Positions 45,661 through 53,723 of a stretch of 64,000 bases of DNA are shown piece by piece. Origin of the DNA: JAKAGZ01 sp035266865 (GTDB lineage Bacteria; Bacteroidota; Ignavibacteria; Ignavibacteriales; Ignavibacteriaceae). Made by a program: the position numbers and the translations under genes. Location of the stretch: assembly GCA_035266865.1 (NCBI GenBank), contig DATFMR010000040.1, positions 62,001 to 126,000 on the forward strand, in the 5' to 3' direction. The notes below the pieces were generated by a model. It ran no database searches. It worked only from the letters and a program-made list of their open reading frames with translations, and was not told where the DNA came from. Within the stretch, counting starts at the first letter, position 1. Each line of letters starts with the position of its first letter.

Positions 45661-46191
45661 ATGAACAAAAATTTTATTAACCCTAAATTTTGGGCATTAA
45701 CATTAATGATTCTTGCCGCTGCATTTACAAGACTGATTCCGCACTATCCGAACTTTACTGCTGTCGGTGCAATGGCTTTGTTTGGTGGAGCATATTTCTC
45801 TAAAAAGTATTTAGCTTTTGTTGTGCCATTGTTTGCTCTTTTTATATCCGACTTATTCATTGGATTTTACTCCGGAATGTGGGTAGTTTATTTGAGTTTT
45901 GCGTTGATTGTTGTAATTGGAATGCAGATCGAGCAAACAAAAAATCCGGGAAGAGTTTTACTTGCATCTGTAACATCTTCAGTAAGCTTTTTCTTAATTA
46001 CAAATTTTGCCTTATTTCCTCCCAACACTTTGTACCCGCAAAATTTTGTAGGAATAATGGAAAGTTACACTGCCGCTATTCCATTTTTCAGTTATACTTT
46101 GCTGGGTGATTTATTCTTTGTAGGAATAATGTTCGGAGCATATGAAATAGCAAAAGCTAAAATTCCTGCTCTTGCAAAAGCAGAAATTTAA
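45661..46191 (+). CDS. DUF6580 membrane protein, candidate corrinoid uptake component
   Basis: The 176-residue protein has five or six membrane segments and matches the DUF6580 family: ARLIPHYPNFTAVGAMALFGGAYF-type start (here FTRLIPHYPNFTAVGAMALF at about 22-41) and SDLFIGFYSGMWVVY. Size and topology resemble ECF-transporter S components. It follows btuB in the B12-riboswitch transcript, so transport of cobalamin, cobinamide or cobalt across the inner membrane is a reasonable inference. An ATP-binding ECF module is not in view. The A-rich AGGAGAC ribosome-binding site is good. Confidence 0.72.
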   Translation: MNKNFINPKFWALTLMILAAAFTRLIPHYPNFTAVGAMALFGGAYFSKKYLAFVVPLFALFISDLFIGFYSGMWVVYLSFALIVVIGMQIEQTKNPGRVLLASVTSSVSFFLITNFALFPPNTLYPQNFVGIMESYTAAIPFFSYTLLGDLFFVGIMFGAYEIAKAKIPALAKAEI

Positions 46192-46198
46192 TCTTTGT

Positions 46199-46234
46199 AA
46201 CCTTCAAGGTCGCAAAACAGTGACCTTGAAGGTT
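46199..46234. terminator. Perfect 13-bp hairpin after the btuB/DUF6580 operon
   Basis: AACCTTCAAGGTC (46199-46211) pairs fully with GACCTTGAAGGTT (46222-46234), with a 10-base loop. Only a short T run follows (TTT after GTG), so it is either a terminator or a small repeat. It sits between the DUF6580 and HAD genes. Confidence 0.55.
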
Positions 46235-46263
46235 GTGTTTCTCTCAGTAATCACTACTTATTA

Positions 46264-47031
46264 ATGAAGCTACAAACCAACATTCCACTATTAATTGATT
46301 TTGACGGAGTTATCCGTTTAGGCAAAAAAACTGCAGAAGATGCTAATGAGTTTTTCAAATTTATTAAGGATAAAAACATCCCATCCTGTATCCTCAGCAA
46401 TTCTACTTTGAGGAATGGTAAAGATATTAAACAATTCCTGGCAGATAATAAGATAGAAACAGATATTCCCGCTCTATCCTGCGCAGATGCTTCAATTGAT
46501 TACATTAAAGAGCATTACAAAAGAGTAGCAGTTTTTGCATCTCTAAGCATTAAAGTGATGTGTAAAGATTTGTTAAATTATAGAAATCCCGAAGCTGTTA
46601 TAGTTGGAGATCTGTCAAATAAATGGTCATATGAGATTTTAAACGAAATTTTTCGATTCGTTTACAGCGGCGCAGATTTTATTGCAATGCAGATGAATAA
46701 ATTCTGGAGTCCGGATGATGAAAATCTTTACCTCGATGCAGGATCATTTATAACGGCAGTGGAATTTGCAACCGGCAAAAAAGCTAAACTAATTGGTAAG
46801 CCTTCTTCAATATTTTTTTATTCCGGTTTAAAAACCCTTGGAGTTAAAGAAGATTCTAAATTTTTAATGCTTGGTGATGATCTTGAGACCGATATATTCG
46901 GAGCTCAGAATTTGGGGGGTAAAGGAATTTTAATTTATACAGGTAAAACAGAATATCCTCTGGATAAAAATTCCAATATTAAACCTGATTATGAAGTGAT
47001 GAACCTTAGAGAAGTGATTGGGCTATACTAA
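46264..47031 (+). CDS. HAD-superfamily (IIA, NagD-like) phosphatase
   Basis: The 255-residue protein has HAD motif I DFDGV (about 12-16), motif II in ILSNST and the C-terminal GKPSSIFFYSGLKTL with motif IV GDDLETDIFGAQNLGGKGILIYTGK. This is the IIA class, which includes NagD and PGP-type sugar or nucleotide phosphatases. The substrate is unknown. It is transcribed with the same direction as btuB but past a hairpin, so probably separately. Confidence 0.85.
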   Translation: MKLQTNIPLLIDFDGVIRLGKKTAEDANEFFKFIKDKNIPSCILSNSTLRNGKDIKQFLADNKIETDIPALSCADASIDYIKEHYKRVAVFASLSIKVMCKDLLNYRNPEAVIVGDLSNKWSYEILNEIFRFVYSGADFIAMQMNKFWSPDDENLYLDAGSFITAVEFATGKKAKLIGKPSSIFFYSGLKTLGVKEDSKFLMLGDDLETDIFGAQNLGGKGILIYTGKTEYPLDKNSNIKPDYEVMNLREVIGLY

Positions 47032-47044
47032 AAAGAATTTTTCA

Positions 47045-47071
47045 TCGACTAAAGTCGAATTGGGGATGACA
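47045..47071. repeat. Short palindrome with GGGATGACA, repeat-like
   Basis: TCGACT (47045-47050) pairs with AGTCGA (47053-47058), and the GGGATGACA at 47063-47071 matches, inverted, the TGTCATCCC in the larger element at 58881-58889. It lies in the convergent gap between the HAD and ATP-grasp genes and may be part of a dispersed repeat. Confidence 0.35.
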
Positions 47072-47078
47072 AAATAGA

Positions 47079-48134
47079 TTATTTCTTCTTCCTTCTCTTC
47101 CACGCAAAATTGATAATCTTTTTTAATGCTGTTGTATAATTATAACCGAATGCATCAGCAGATCTCATAAATCCAGCTCCTTCTGTTAAATCAGGATTTG
47201 GATTTACCTCAAGAACAAACAATTTATTATCTTTAGTAAGCCTCATATCAATACGCGCATAATCCCGGCACGTCATTGTTTTAAAGGCCTTAATGGCAAT
47301 TTCCTGTGCTTTCTTTTCAATTTTTTTAGGAAGCTCTGCAGGACAAACTGGAATAGTTTTATGATACGATTCATGGTGAGGATCCCATTTTGCCTGGTAG
47401 CTTACAATATTATATAGATGATCTGGCATTTCAGTGAAATCAATTTCGCTTATAGGCAGGGCAAATGGTTCCTTATCTCCCATTACCGCAACATTAAGTT
47501 CCCTTCCTTCAATAAATTCCTCTACCAAGGCAGGTTGGGCAAAATATTGTAAGACGTAATTTATCCTGTTTTTCAGGTCTTTATTATTTGTCACTATTGA
47601 GTCATTTTCAATGCCTGAACTTGCATCCTCAAAAGCAGGTTTAACTATTAACGGGAAATTCAATTTATGCCTGTATTGTTTCTTTTCCGCACGTACAACC
47701 ATAAACTGGGGAGTCGGCAGCCCCACAGCATTCAGGAGTCTTTTTGCAAGTATTTTACTCTGGCAATTGGCAAGTGCCATTGGAGGAGCCCCGGTATAGG
47801 GAATCCCGAGCAATTCGAGCAGCCCAACCATATTCATCTCCAGCCGGGCGTTGTCTTTGTAAATCTCAACAAAATTAAAAACCACGTCAGGTTTGTTTTT
47901 CTTAATATTCTTTAGTAGAATATCAATATCATCTTTAATATTTAAAGTATAAGCATCCACACTGCGGTTGCAGAGTCTTTCCGCCATTAATTCATACTCC
48001 TCAACCGGGGTCAGATCATCAATTTCAAAGTATGGAACGAAATCGGAATTTTGAAGGTTTTTATTATCAGGTTTAATATAAAGCTCTGGAGTGGGCTCGT
48101 TAAAAATTACAGCAACTTTAAGTTTTTTCTTCAT
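47079..48134 (-). CDS. ATP-grasp ligase of the D-alanine-D-alanine ligase type
   Basis: The 351-residue protein has the D-Ala-D-Ala ligase-like fold: an N-terminal alpha/beta domain, GIPYTGAPPMALANCQSK (a Ddl-type segment), an ATP-grasp core with PLIVKPAFEDASSGI and ALVEEFIEGRELNVAV, and the metal site ending in RIDMRLTKDNKLFVLEVNPNPDL. It is not the housekeeping Ddl by sequence context: no mur genes are near, and DASSGI replaces the usual glycine-rich loop. It likely joins two small amino or carboxy compounds. It is divergent from a C39-like peptidase, 82 bases apart. Confidence 0.82.
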   Translation of the reverse strand: MKKKLKVAVIFNEPTPELYIKPDNKNLQNSDFVPYFEIDDLTPVEEYELMAERLCNRSVDAYTLNIKDDIDILLKNIKKNKPDVVFNFVEIYKDNARLEMNMVGLLELLGIPYTGAPPMALANCQSKILAKRLLNAVGLPTPQFMVVRAEKKQYRHKLNFPLIVKPAFEDASSGIENDSIVTNNKDLKNRINYVLQYFAQPALVEEFIEGRELNVAVMGDKEPFALPISEIDFTEMPDHLYNIVSYQAKWDPHHESYHKTIPVCPAELPKKIEKKAQEIAIKAFKTMTCRDYARIDMRLTKDNKLFVLEVNPNPDLTEGAGFMRSADAFGYNYTTALKKIINFAWKRRKKK

Positions 48135-48216
48135 ATTGAATATAAAAATACGTAAATATGTCCTTTAAGTAAAATCAGATTTTTTTAACTTTTTATTCAA
48201 AAAAAATTATTGCCTC

Positions 48217-49053
48217 ATGAGTTTTTACCCTCAACCCTATAAATATCAATGCGGTCCATTCGCTTTAAAATACAGTCTCGTTATGTTAGGAAAATTTAAA
48301 AACGAAAGAGAAATTGGAAGGATTGCCGGTAGCACTTGGTGGTATGGTACTGATGAAATTGGACTTGCAAAAGCTGCAAAAAAATTCGATTGTAAAATGA
48401 AATATTTCAGAAGGGAAACTCCTGATGAAGCTATTAAGGCTCTAACAAGTCATTTAAAAAGAGGAATGCCCTGCATACTTAGTGTTGACAGCTGGGAACA
48501 CTGGATTACTGTTGTAAATGTTCAGAAGGGAAAATTCATAGTAATGGACAGTGTATTGGACAAAGTGATTGTAATTTATGGGGCCAGACAATTGGCTAAC
48601 AGATGGAAATTTTATGATGAAGACAGTGGCGACATTAGTTATGATGGCTACGCACTTCAGTCTAATACAAAACCTACCACCAAGGCAAATTTTACTCTGG
48701 CAAAAGCCAAATATGTAATGAGAGACAGTAATAAAAAACTTGCTGAGAAATGGGACACTTATTTTAATGATCTTATATCAATTTGCAGACCGAGAAATCC
48801 AAATGCAAAAAGCACGATATCTTTTAATGAATTTTTGAGGAGGCACGAAAAATTACTTGTGGAACAAATTGCTTACTGGCACGGCGATCCCTCATACGGT
48901 GAACTGGATAAGCTTTTAAAAGATATGCAATTTATGGCGGAAGTTTACAATCTTGTCATTCATACCGAGGATCAGAAAAAAGCACTGGTTGATCTTTCTT
49001 CATTATTGATGATGTATGCCTGCGGTAAATATGGGATGGATCCACTGTATTAA
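48217..49053 (+). CDS. C39-like cysteine peptidase/transglutaminase-type protein
   Basis: The N-terminal 115 residues carry a papain/C39-like active site: Q11-C12 in YQCGP, H95 in EHWITV and D111 in VMDS. Residues 115-278 are mainly helical with no clear relative. There is no signal peptide or transporter domain, so this is not a bacteriocin exporter. A soluble peptidase or amidotransferase is likely. It is divergent from the ATP-grasp ligase and followed 18 bases later by an isochorismatase-family hydrolase. Together they could make or break an amide-linked metabolite; that is inference. Confidence 0.7.
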   Translation: MSFYPQPYKYQCGPFALKYSLVMLGKFKNEREIGRIAGSTWWYGTDEIGLAKAAKKFDCKMKYFRRETPDEAIKALTSHLKRGMPCILSVDSWEHWITVVNVQKGKFIVMDSVLDKVIVIYGARQLANRWKFYDEDSGDISYDGYALQSNTKPTTKANFTLAKAKYVMRDSNKKLAEKWDTYFNDLISICRPRNPNAKSTISFNEFLRRHEKLLVEQIAYWHGDPSYGELDKLLKDMQFMAEVYNLVIHTEDQKKALVDLSSLLMMYACGKYGMDPLY

Positions 49054-49071
49054 AAATCTCAATTATGTATT

Positions 49072-49641
49072 ATGAGTTATCAATTAAAAAAAAATAAAAA
49101 AATTTTAGACAGGGTAAAAACTGCACTATTAATTATTGATATACAGGAAAGAATTCTGAGTGTAATGCAAAATCCGGACAGGGTGGTCTCAAACACAATA
49201 AAATTAATTAAAGGTTTTAAAGTTTTAAATTCCCCTATATATTATACAGAACAATATCCAAAAGGCCTCGGATCAACTTTCTCCGAAATAAAAACCGAAT
49301 TAGACAATTTATCTGCGATTCAAAAAATGAGCTTCAGTTGCTTTGGGGCAGAAAATTTATTTATGGAATTTAAATCCAAAAATATAGGTCAATTAGTTAT
49401 TGCAGGGATTGAAGGACATGTATGTGTCCAACAAACTGTACTGGATCTGTTAGCAAATAATTTTCAGGTTAATCTCGCTGCTGATGCCGTTTCTTCAAGA
49501 AATCAATTCGATTATGAAATCGCAATAAATAGAATGGAATCTCACGGAGCCGAGATTACAACTACGGAAGCTATTCTTTTTGAAATGCTTAATTACAGTG
49601 GGACTGATGAATTTAAGTTAATTTCAAAAATTATTAAATAG
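49072..49641 (+). CDS. Isochorismatase-family cysteine hydrolase
   Basis: The 189-residue protein has the catalytic triad D23 (LIIDIQE), K85 (IQKMSFS) and C118 (EGHVCVQQT), preceded by a cis-peptide-like AGIEGH. Members include YcaC-type hydrolases and amidases such as nicotinamidase or ureidoacrylate amidohydrolase. The specific substrate is unknown. The gene is 18 bases after the C39-like gene, with no terminator between them, so the two are co-transcribed. Confidence 0.82.
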   Translation: MSYQLKKNKKILDRVKTALLIIDIQERILSVMQNPDRVVSNTIKLIKGFKVLNSPIYYTEQYPKGLGSTFSEIKTELDNLSAIQKMSFSCFGAENLFMEFKSKNIGQLVIAGIEGHVCVQQTVLDLLANNFQVNLAADAVSSRNQFDYEIAINRMESHGAEITTTEAILFEMLNYSGTDEFKLISKIIK

Positions 49642-49680
49642 CTTAAAATTATTTACTCTTTCACAAATAGCAGGTAGAAT

Positions 49681-50058
49681 ATTAAAATAGTTTTAGTCCA
49701 CGGGTTCAGAATTACCTATGCAATTATCTTCGCTTTACTAGGTATAATGCATTTTGTTTATCCGGATTATTTTATTCAGTTTGTACCTAAAATAATTCCC
49801 GGCGGTATTTACTGGGTCTACCTTTTAGGACTTTCACTCGTTGCTGCATCAATTAGTATTTTTGCAAAAAAATTTATGAAAAGAACCTGCTTCCTTTTAA
49901 CATTTTTATTGTTAATGATCATATTTGTTGTTGATCTTCCTGGATTATTTGATCATGAATTAATGCAAAGCTCAATAATTAATTTATTGAAAGACAGTGC
50001 ACTAGCTGCAGGCAGTTTGCTTCTTGCTGGTGTATTTTTCAGTGTTGAAATAAAATAA
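49681..50058 (+). CDS. DoxX-like small membrane protein, non-standard start
   Basis: The protein is a paralogue of the one at 51099 (shared INLLKD-x-ALAAG/INILKDTGLAGG ends and PGGIYWVYLLG). Its alignment requires codons upstream of the first ATG (49747): KIVLVHGFRITYAIIFALLGI, starting at ATT (49681), just after a TAG. AGG lies six bases before this ATT. Either AUU is the start codon or an ATG has mutated and the shorter protein loses half of its first membrane segment. Four membrane segments in total. It follows the isochorismatase gene by 39 bases. Confidence 0.6.
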   Translation: MKIVLVHGFRITYAIIFALLGIMHFVYPDYFIQFVPKIIPGGIYWVYLLGLSLVAASISIFAKKFMKRTCFLLTFLLLMIIFVVDLPGLFDHELMQSSIINLLKDSALAAGSLLLAGVFFSVEIK

Positions 50059-50309
50059 CCAATAGTTAAGATGTGTAAAAGACAGTCATTTTATTTGCTA
50101 TCTATTTTATACATCTAAATGATGTCCCAAAAGTACGATTCTGGCCCAAATCTAGACAATTAATATTGCACCAAAAATTTCTCTTTACAATTAAATATTA
50201 TTTTAATATAATTCGATTGCGACTGTGTGATTCTATTCCCTTCTCACCACTGTTTTAAAACTATTTTCAGAAAACTGGTATATTTTATAAACTTTCAGGA
50301 GTAGTTTAT

Positions 50310-50993
50310 ATGAAAATTCCAAGAGTTTTTCTGATAATTGTTTTTTGCAGCTTAGGATTAACAAATGCACAATTCGATCAAGGATTTTCAAGTAAACCAA
50401 TTATAACGGGAGGAATTTCTCTAGGTTATACAGGGGGATTTGGTTTACAAGGAAATATAATGATCTCCAATTTTGCCAAGGATTTTCCATTAGCAGTGAG
50501 ATTTGCTTTAGGATATTCATCTTTAGATCCGGGAAACCCAGCTGCAGCACGTAAAATATTCATTAATGATGCAACAAATGGAGTTCCTGAAAAAAGCGGA
50601 ACGGACTGGAATTATAGAATGGATCTTCTTTATCGGGTTCCCTTTTTATCTATTAATCGTTTCTATCTTTTCGGTGGTGCAAGATATTCTGCATTTTCCG
50701 GCGAATTTGATTTTATTAACGGAAATGAATTCTTTAAGATTAAGAGTAGTCAATGGGGACTTGGTTTTGGCGCTGAAAGTTATTTTATGATTGTTCCCAA
50801 GATAGACTTTGTAATTTCTTCTGCAGTAGATTACTATTTTGATAGTGCGATTGAAGGACATGATACATCGTACGGCCCGGACGGACAAAATATTAATAGC
50901 AGAAATGGATATAATTATTCGGATGCTGATAAAGCAATTAATCAACCTAAATTAATGCTAAGAATATTATTTGGATTCAATATTCATTTTTAA
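50310..50993 (+). CDS. Exported outer-membrane beta-barrel protein
   Basis: Residues 1-20 are a signal peptide ending TNA-Q. The mature part, about 205 residues, has alternating hydrophobic strands with glycine turns (GGISLGYTGGFGLQGNI, SSQWGLGFGAESYFM) and ends in FGFNIHF, a typical C-terminal aromatic strand. No named family is recognised. An AGGAG ribosome-binding site precedes the ATG. It sits between two DoxX-like paralogues. The 251-base gap before it shows only a weak inverted repeat (GATGTGTAA/TTATACATC). Confidence 0.68.
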   Translation: MKIPRVFLIIVFCSLGLTNAQFDQGFSSKPIITGGISLGYTGGFGLQGNIMISNFAKDFPLAVRFALGYSSLDPGNPAAARKIFINDATNGVPEKSGTDWNYRMDLLYRVPFLSINRFYLFGGARYSAFSGEFDFINGNEFFKIKSSQWGLGFGAESYFMIVPKIDFVISSAVDYYFDSAIEGHDTSYGPDGQNINSRNGYNYSDADKAINQPKLMLRILFGFNIHF

Positions 50994-51098
50994 TGATTAA
51001 GAATACAAATAAAACTAATCCGTCTCTCTTTCTGGCAATTTTTATTGATTTACGGAAAAAGAGAGAGAATTAAATATCAAAAATATTTAAATAAAAAA

Positions 51099-51476
51099 AT
51101 GAAAATTTTAGCTTCTCAACCGATAAGATTTATTTATGCTCTACTTTTTACAATTTTAGGATTGAATCATATAATAAATCCTGACGACTATCTTCCCTAT
51201 GTCCCTACTTTCCTTCCCACAAGTATCTTTTGGGTATATCTGATTGGGACGTTTTTAATTATTGCTTCAATAAGCATCATCCTGAAAAAATATACTAAAA
51301 TAACCTGCCTGATACTTTCTATATTCCTTATTCTTGTCGTTTTTAGTGTGCACTTTCCATGTCTGTTTTATCCCAAGTTTATGCAGATATCAATTATAAA
51401 TATTTTAAAGGACACTGGACTGGCAGGAGGGGGATTGATATTAGCCGGGGCAATTGATGTTTCTGAAGTAGAGTAA
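51099..51476 (+). CDS. DoxX-like small membrane protein
   Basis: I start this at the ATG at 51099 (MKILASQPIRFIYALLF); an ATG at 51045 would add 18 charged residues before the first membrane helix. The 125-residue protein has four membrane segments, with PTSIFWVYLIG and INILKDTGLAGGGLILAGAI, and is about 40 percent similar by eye to the product at 49681. DoxX-like proteins are often linked to redox or sulfur metabolism, but no role is known here. A CT-repeat/GA-repeat inverted pair lies just upstream. Confidence 0.65.
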   Translation: MKILASQPIRFIYALLFTILGLNHIINPDDYLPYVPTFLPTSIFWVYLIGTFLIIASISIILKKYTKITCLILSIFLILVVFSVHFPCLFYPKFMQISIINILKDTGLAGGGLILAGAIDVSEVE

Positions 51477-51747
51477 ATATTTTGATATCAATTTTTTTAA
51501 CAAATTTATATCGCGTTTTTTGCCCTTTTCCATAGATTTGCCGCATTTTGATACAGAATCTCATTTGAATTCAGTAAGAACTACCTTCTTTATCAAGTAA
51601 TATTTTCTAAAATCCCATTTATTCGTCAAGCGGTAAGTAATTATTACATTATGCAGTATGGCACAGTTTTGATATAACTAGATATGCCCTTAAAGGAGAA
51701 TATCAGGATAAGGGAAAAGGTTTTTATCAAAACATTTGGAGTTCAAA

Positions 51748-52425
51748 ATGAAAAAGTTCATAATATTACTCGCTTTTACTGGTCTTTTTTTGATGGGGTG
51801 TTCTGACACAGTTATGAATCCTGTTACAGAAAATGCTGCTCCTGAGGGTAATGAACAAGTTACAGCAATAACTGCTAAAAATACATCCAATACAATAGAC
51901 AAATTGCATGAACTTGGATATTTAACTGATTTTTCAGTTGCAGAAAATACTTCAGGATTGTCAAAGTCTTCATCAAATGGAAATCATTCTCGATTTTCTC
52001 AAAGAAGTATTGGCTTATTCAAAAACATCCAGGGAAACTGGGGCGGTAATTTATTTATAAACCAGAGCTATAAAAATTTCAAGAATCTGGATGGATGGGT
52101 AAAAGCCTCAATTACATTCTCAAAGGGTTCTTTCAATTATTCAACTTTCGTTTTTATGATTGTTGATCCTGATGACGGTACTGTAACATTTTTCCCTCAT
52201 ATGAATTTTGAAGGTGAAGTTACACTGGATGCTGAAATAGATGACATAGATATTTCAAATCTCCCTTCATCTAACGGAAACGGTCCCCAGTTCGTTTACT
52301 TCAATGATGATGGTACAAATGAAGTAATTCCGGCAGCTCAGGTTATAATTGACCAGGCAAATAATAGAGTTATTGTTAAAGGTGCAAAACTAAAACATTT
52401 TTCAAGATACGGATGGGCTAAATAG
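51748..52425 (+). CDS. Lipoprotein of unknown function
   Basis: I start at the ATG at 51748 because GGAG lies six bases upstream; a TTG at 51736 would place that site inside the gene. The signal ends in a clear lipobox LMGC (about residues 15-18). The mature protein, about 207 residues, has a serine-rich stretch and a beta-rich C-terminal domain with VFMIVDPDDGTVTFFPHM and LKHFSRYGWAK. It is not a family I recognise. The TPR gene follows 34 bases later, so they form one transcript. Confidence 0.7.
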   Translation: MKKFIILLAFTGLFLMGCSDTVMNPVTENAAPEGNEQVTAITAKNTSNTIDKLHELGYLTDFSVAENTSGLSKSSSNGNHSRFSQRSIGLFKNIQGNWGGNLFINQSYKNFKNLDGWVKASITFSKGSFNYSTFVFMIVDPDDGTVTFFPHMNFEGEVTLDAEIDDIDISNLPSSNGNGPQFVYFNDDGTNEVIPAAQVIIDQANNRVIVKGAKLKHFSRYGWAK

Positions 52426-52459
52426 TCTATTTTTAGTTTTTACATTTAATAAATTTAAA

Positions 52460-53716
52460 TTGGGAATTACTAAAGTGGAAAAAAATAAATTAGATTATAA
52501 TAAGTTATTTAAGGAAATTCTTAGCAGCTTCTTTACAAAAAAAGAAATCTCCAGTTTCCAGAAATTGATTTTTGTAAAAAAGCCTGTTAAAAAGAGTCCT
52601 TCCTTATCAAAACTAAATAAAAATCAGATAGATCTAAATATAGGTGCAGAATCAGATATTCAGAGACAAATTGATCTTCTAATTACTTTCGCATCAGAAA
52701 AACTTAACCAAACCAAATACCTAAGCCTGTTACAACACCTAGGACAATATTGCATAACAGTTGGCGAGATCAATTCTGCAGCCTATATCTTTGATATAGT
52801 TATCTCAAAATCCAAATCAAAAAAATCACCGGCTGAGACCAGGGCCAGTGCAATGGATTCGCTTGCAGAAATTTACAGAAGAAAGGCAGAATGGGATAAT
52901 AGCTTTAATTATGCAAAAAAGGCGCTCGCTATTTATAAAAAGAGTAACAATAAAAAAGGACAGGGAGTCTGCCTAAATCTTATTGGTACTATTTATGGTG
53001 AGTTAGGTAATTTTAAAAAGGCTAAAGAATATCTTACAAAGAGTTTGGAGACTGTATCCGGTACAAGAGATACTGATTTACTTGGGAGAGTTCAAATAAA
53101 CCTGGGAATAGTCAATAGCATTCTTGGTTATAATGAAGATGCTCTTTCTTATCTAAATCGTGCACTAGTTAATTATCAGAAACTATCTAATCAAAAAAGA
53201 ATTGCGGAAATCCAGCACAATATCGGAATGACGCATGCCAGTATCAATAAGCACGAAACAGCAATGAAGCACTTCAATAGAAGCATTGCAACTTCAATGA
53301 AGATCGGATACCTACCTAATATCGGAATTTCTTATCTTGGTAAATCGTTTACTTTTGCAAAACAGGAAGATTACGCAATGGCTGAAGCATTTGCCGATAA
53401 AGCAATGCAGATTTGTCATATGGTAGATGATAAGCTTTCTATTGCAGATGCATATAAAATAAAAGGAATGATTCAGCGTGATCTTAAGAATTATGGCAAT
53501 GCTGAAAATTTCCTGAATACCAGCCTAAGAATTAACAGAGAATTAGGAAATAAGTTAAACGAAGCAGAATCAGCTTATGAACTTGGCGTATTTTACAAGA
53601 ATCGTGGGAACAAAAATAAAAGTAAATCCAACTTAAATTCAGCATTAAAATATTATAAGACTCTAAAAGCTGAAACAAAAATAAGAGAAATAAAAAGTCA
53701 AATCGCTTCCCTATAG
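52460..53716 (+). CDS. Tetratricopeptide-repeat protein
   Basis: The protein contains about seven or eight TPR units from about residue 90 to 400, for example AKEYLTKSLETVSGT, ALSYLNRALVNYQKL, AMKHFNRSIATSMKIG and AENFLNTSLRINRELG. The N-terminal 60 residues are basic. There is no signal peptide, kinase, HTH or GGDEF domain, so it is probably a scaffold or binding adaptor. The start may be TTG at 52460 or GTG at 52475 (MEKNKLDYNKL); neither has a clear ribosome-binding site. It follows the lipoprotein gene. Confidence 0.8.
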   Translation: MGITKVEKNKLDYNKLFKEILSSFFTKKEISSFQKLIFVKKPVKKSPSLSKLNKNQIDLNIGAESDIQRQIDLLITFASEKLNQTKYLSLLQHLGQYCITVGEINSAAYIFDIVISKSKSKKSPAETRASAMDSLAEIYRRKAEWDNSFNYAKKALAIYKKSNNKKGQGVCLNLIGTIYGELGNFKKAKEYLTKSLETVSGTRDTDLLGRVQINLGIVNSILGYNEDALSYLNRALVNYQKLSNQKRIAEIQHNIGMTHASINKHETAMKHFNRSIATSMKIGYLPNIGISYLGKSFTFAKQEDYAMAEAFADKAMQICHMVDDKLSIADAYKIKGMIQRDLKNYGNAENFLNTSLRINRELGNKLNEAESAYELGVFYKNRGNKNKSKSNLNSALKYYKTLKAETKIREIKSQIASL

Positions 53717-53723
53717 GTTTGAC

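Noticed and set aside
48217..48552. A bacteriocin-type C39 exporter or RiPP cluster
   Set aside because: The C39-like protein lacks an ABC transporter part, and no short leader-peptide gene with a GG cleavage site was found between 47030 and 50310.
51659..51673. A sigma-54-like -24/-12 promoter (TGGCACAGTTTTGAT) upstream of the lipoprotein gene
   Set aside because: The GG to GC spacing is one base short and the -12 GC is replaced by GA, so the match is too weak.
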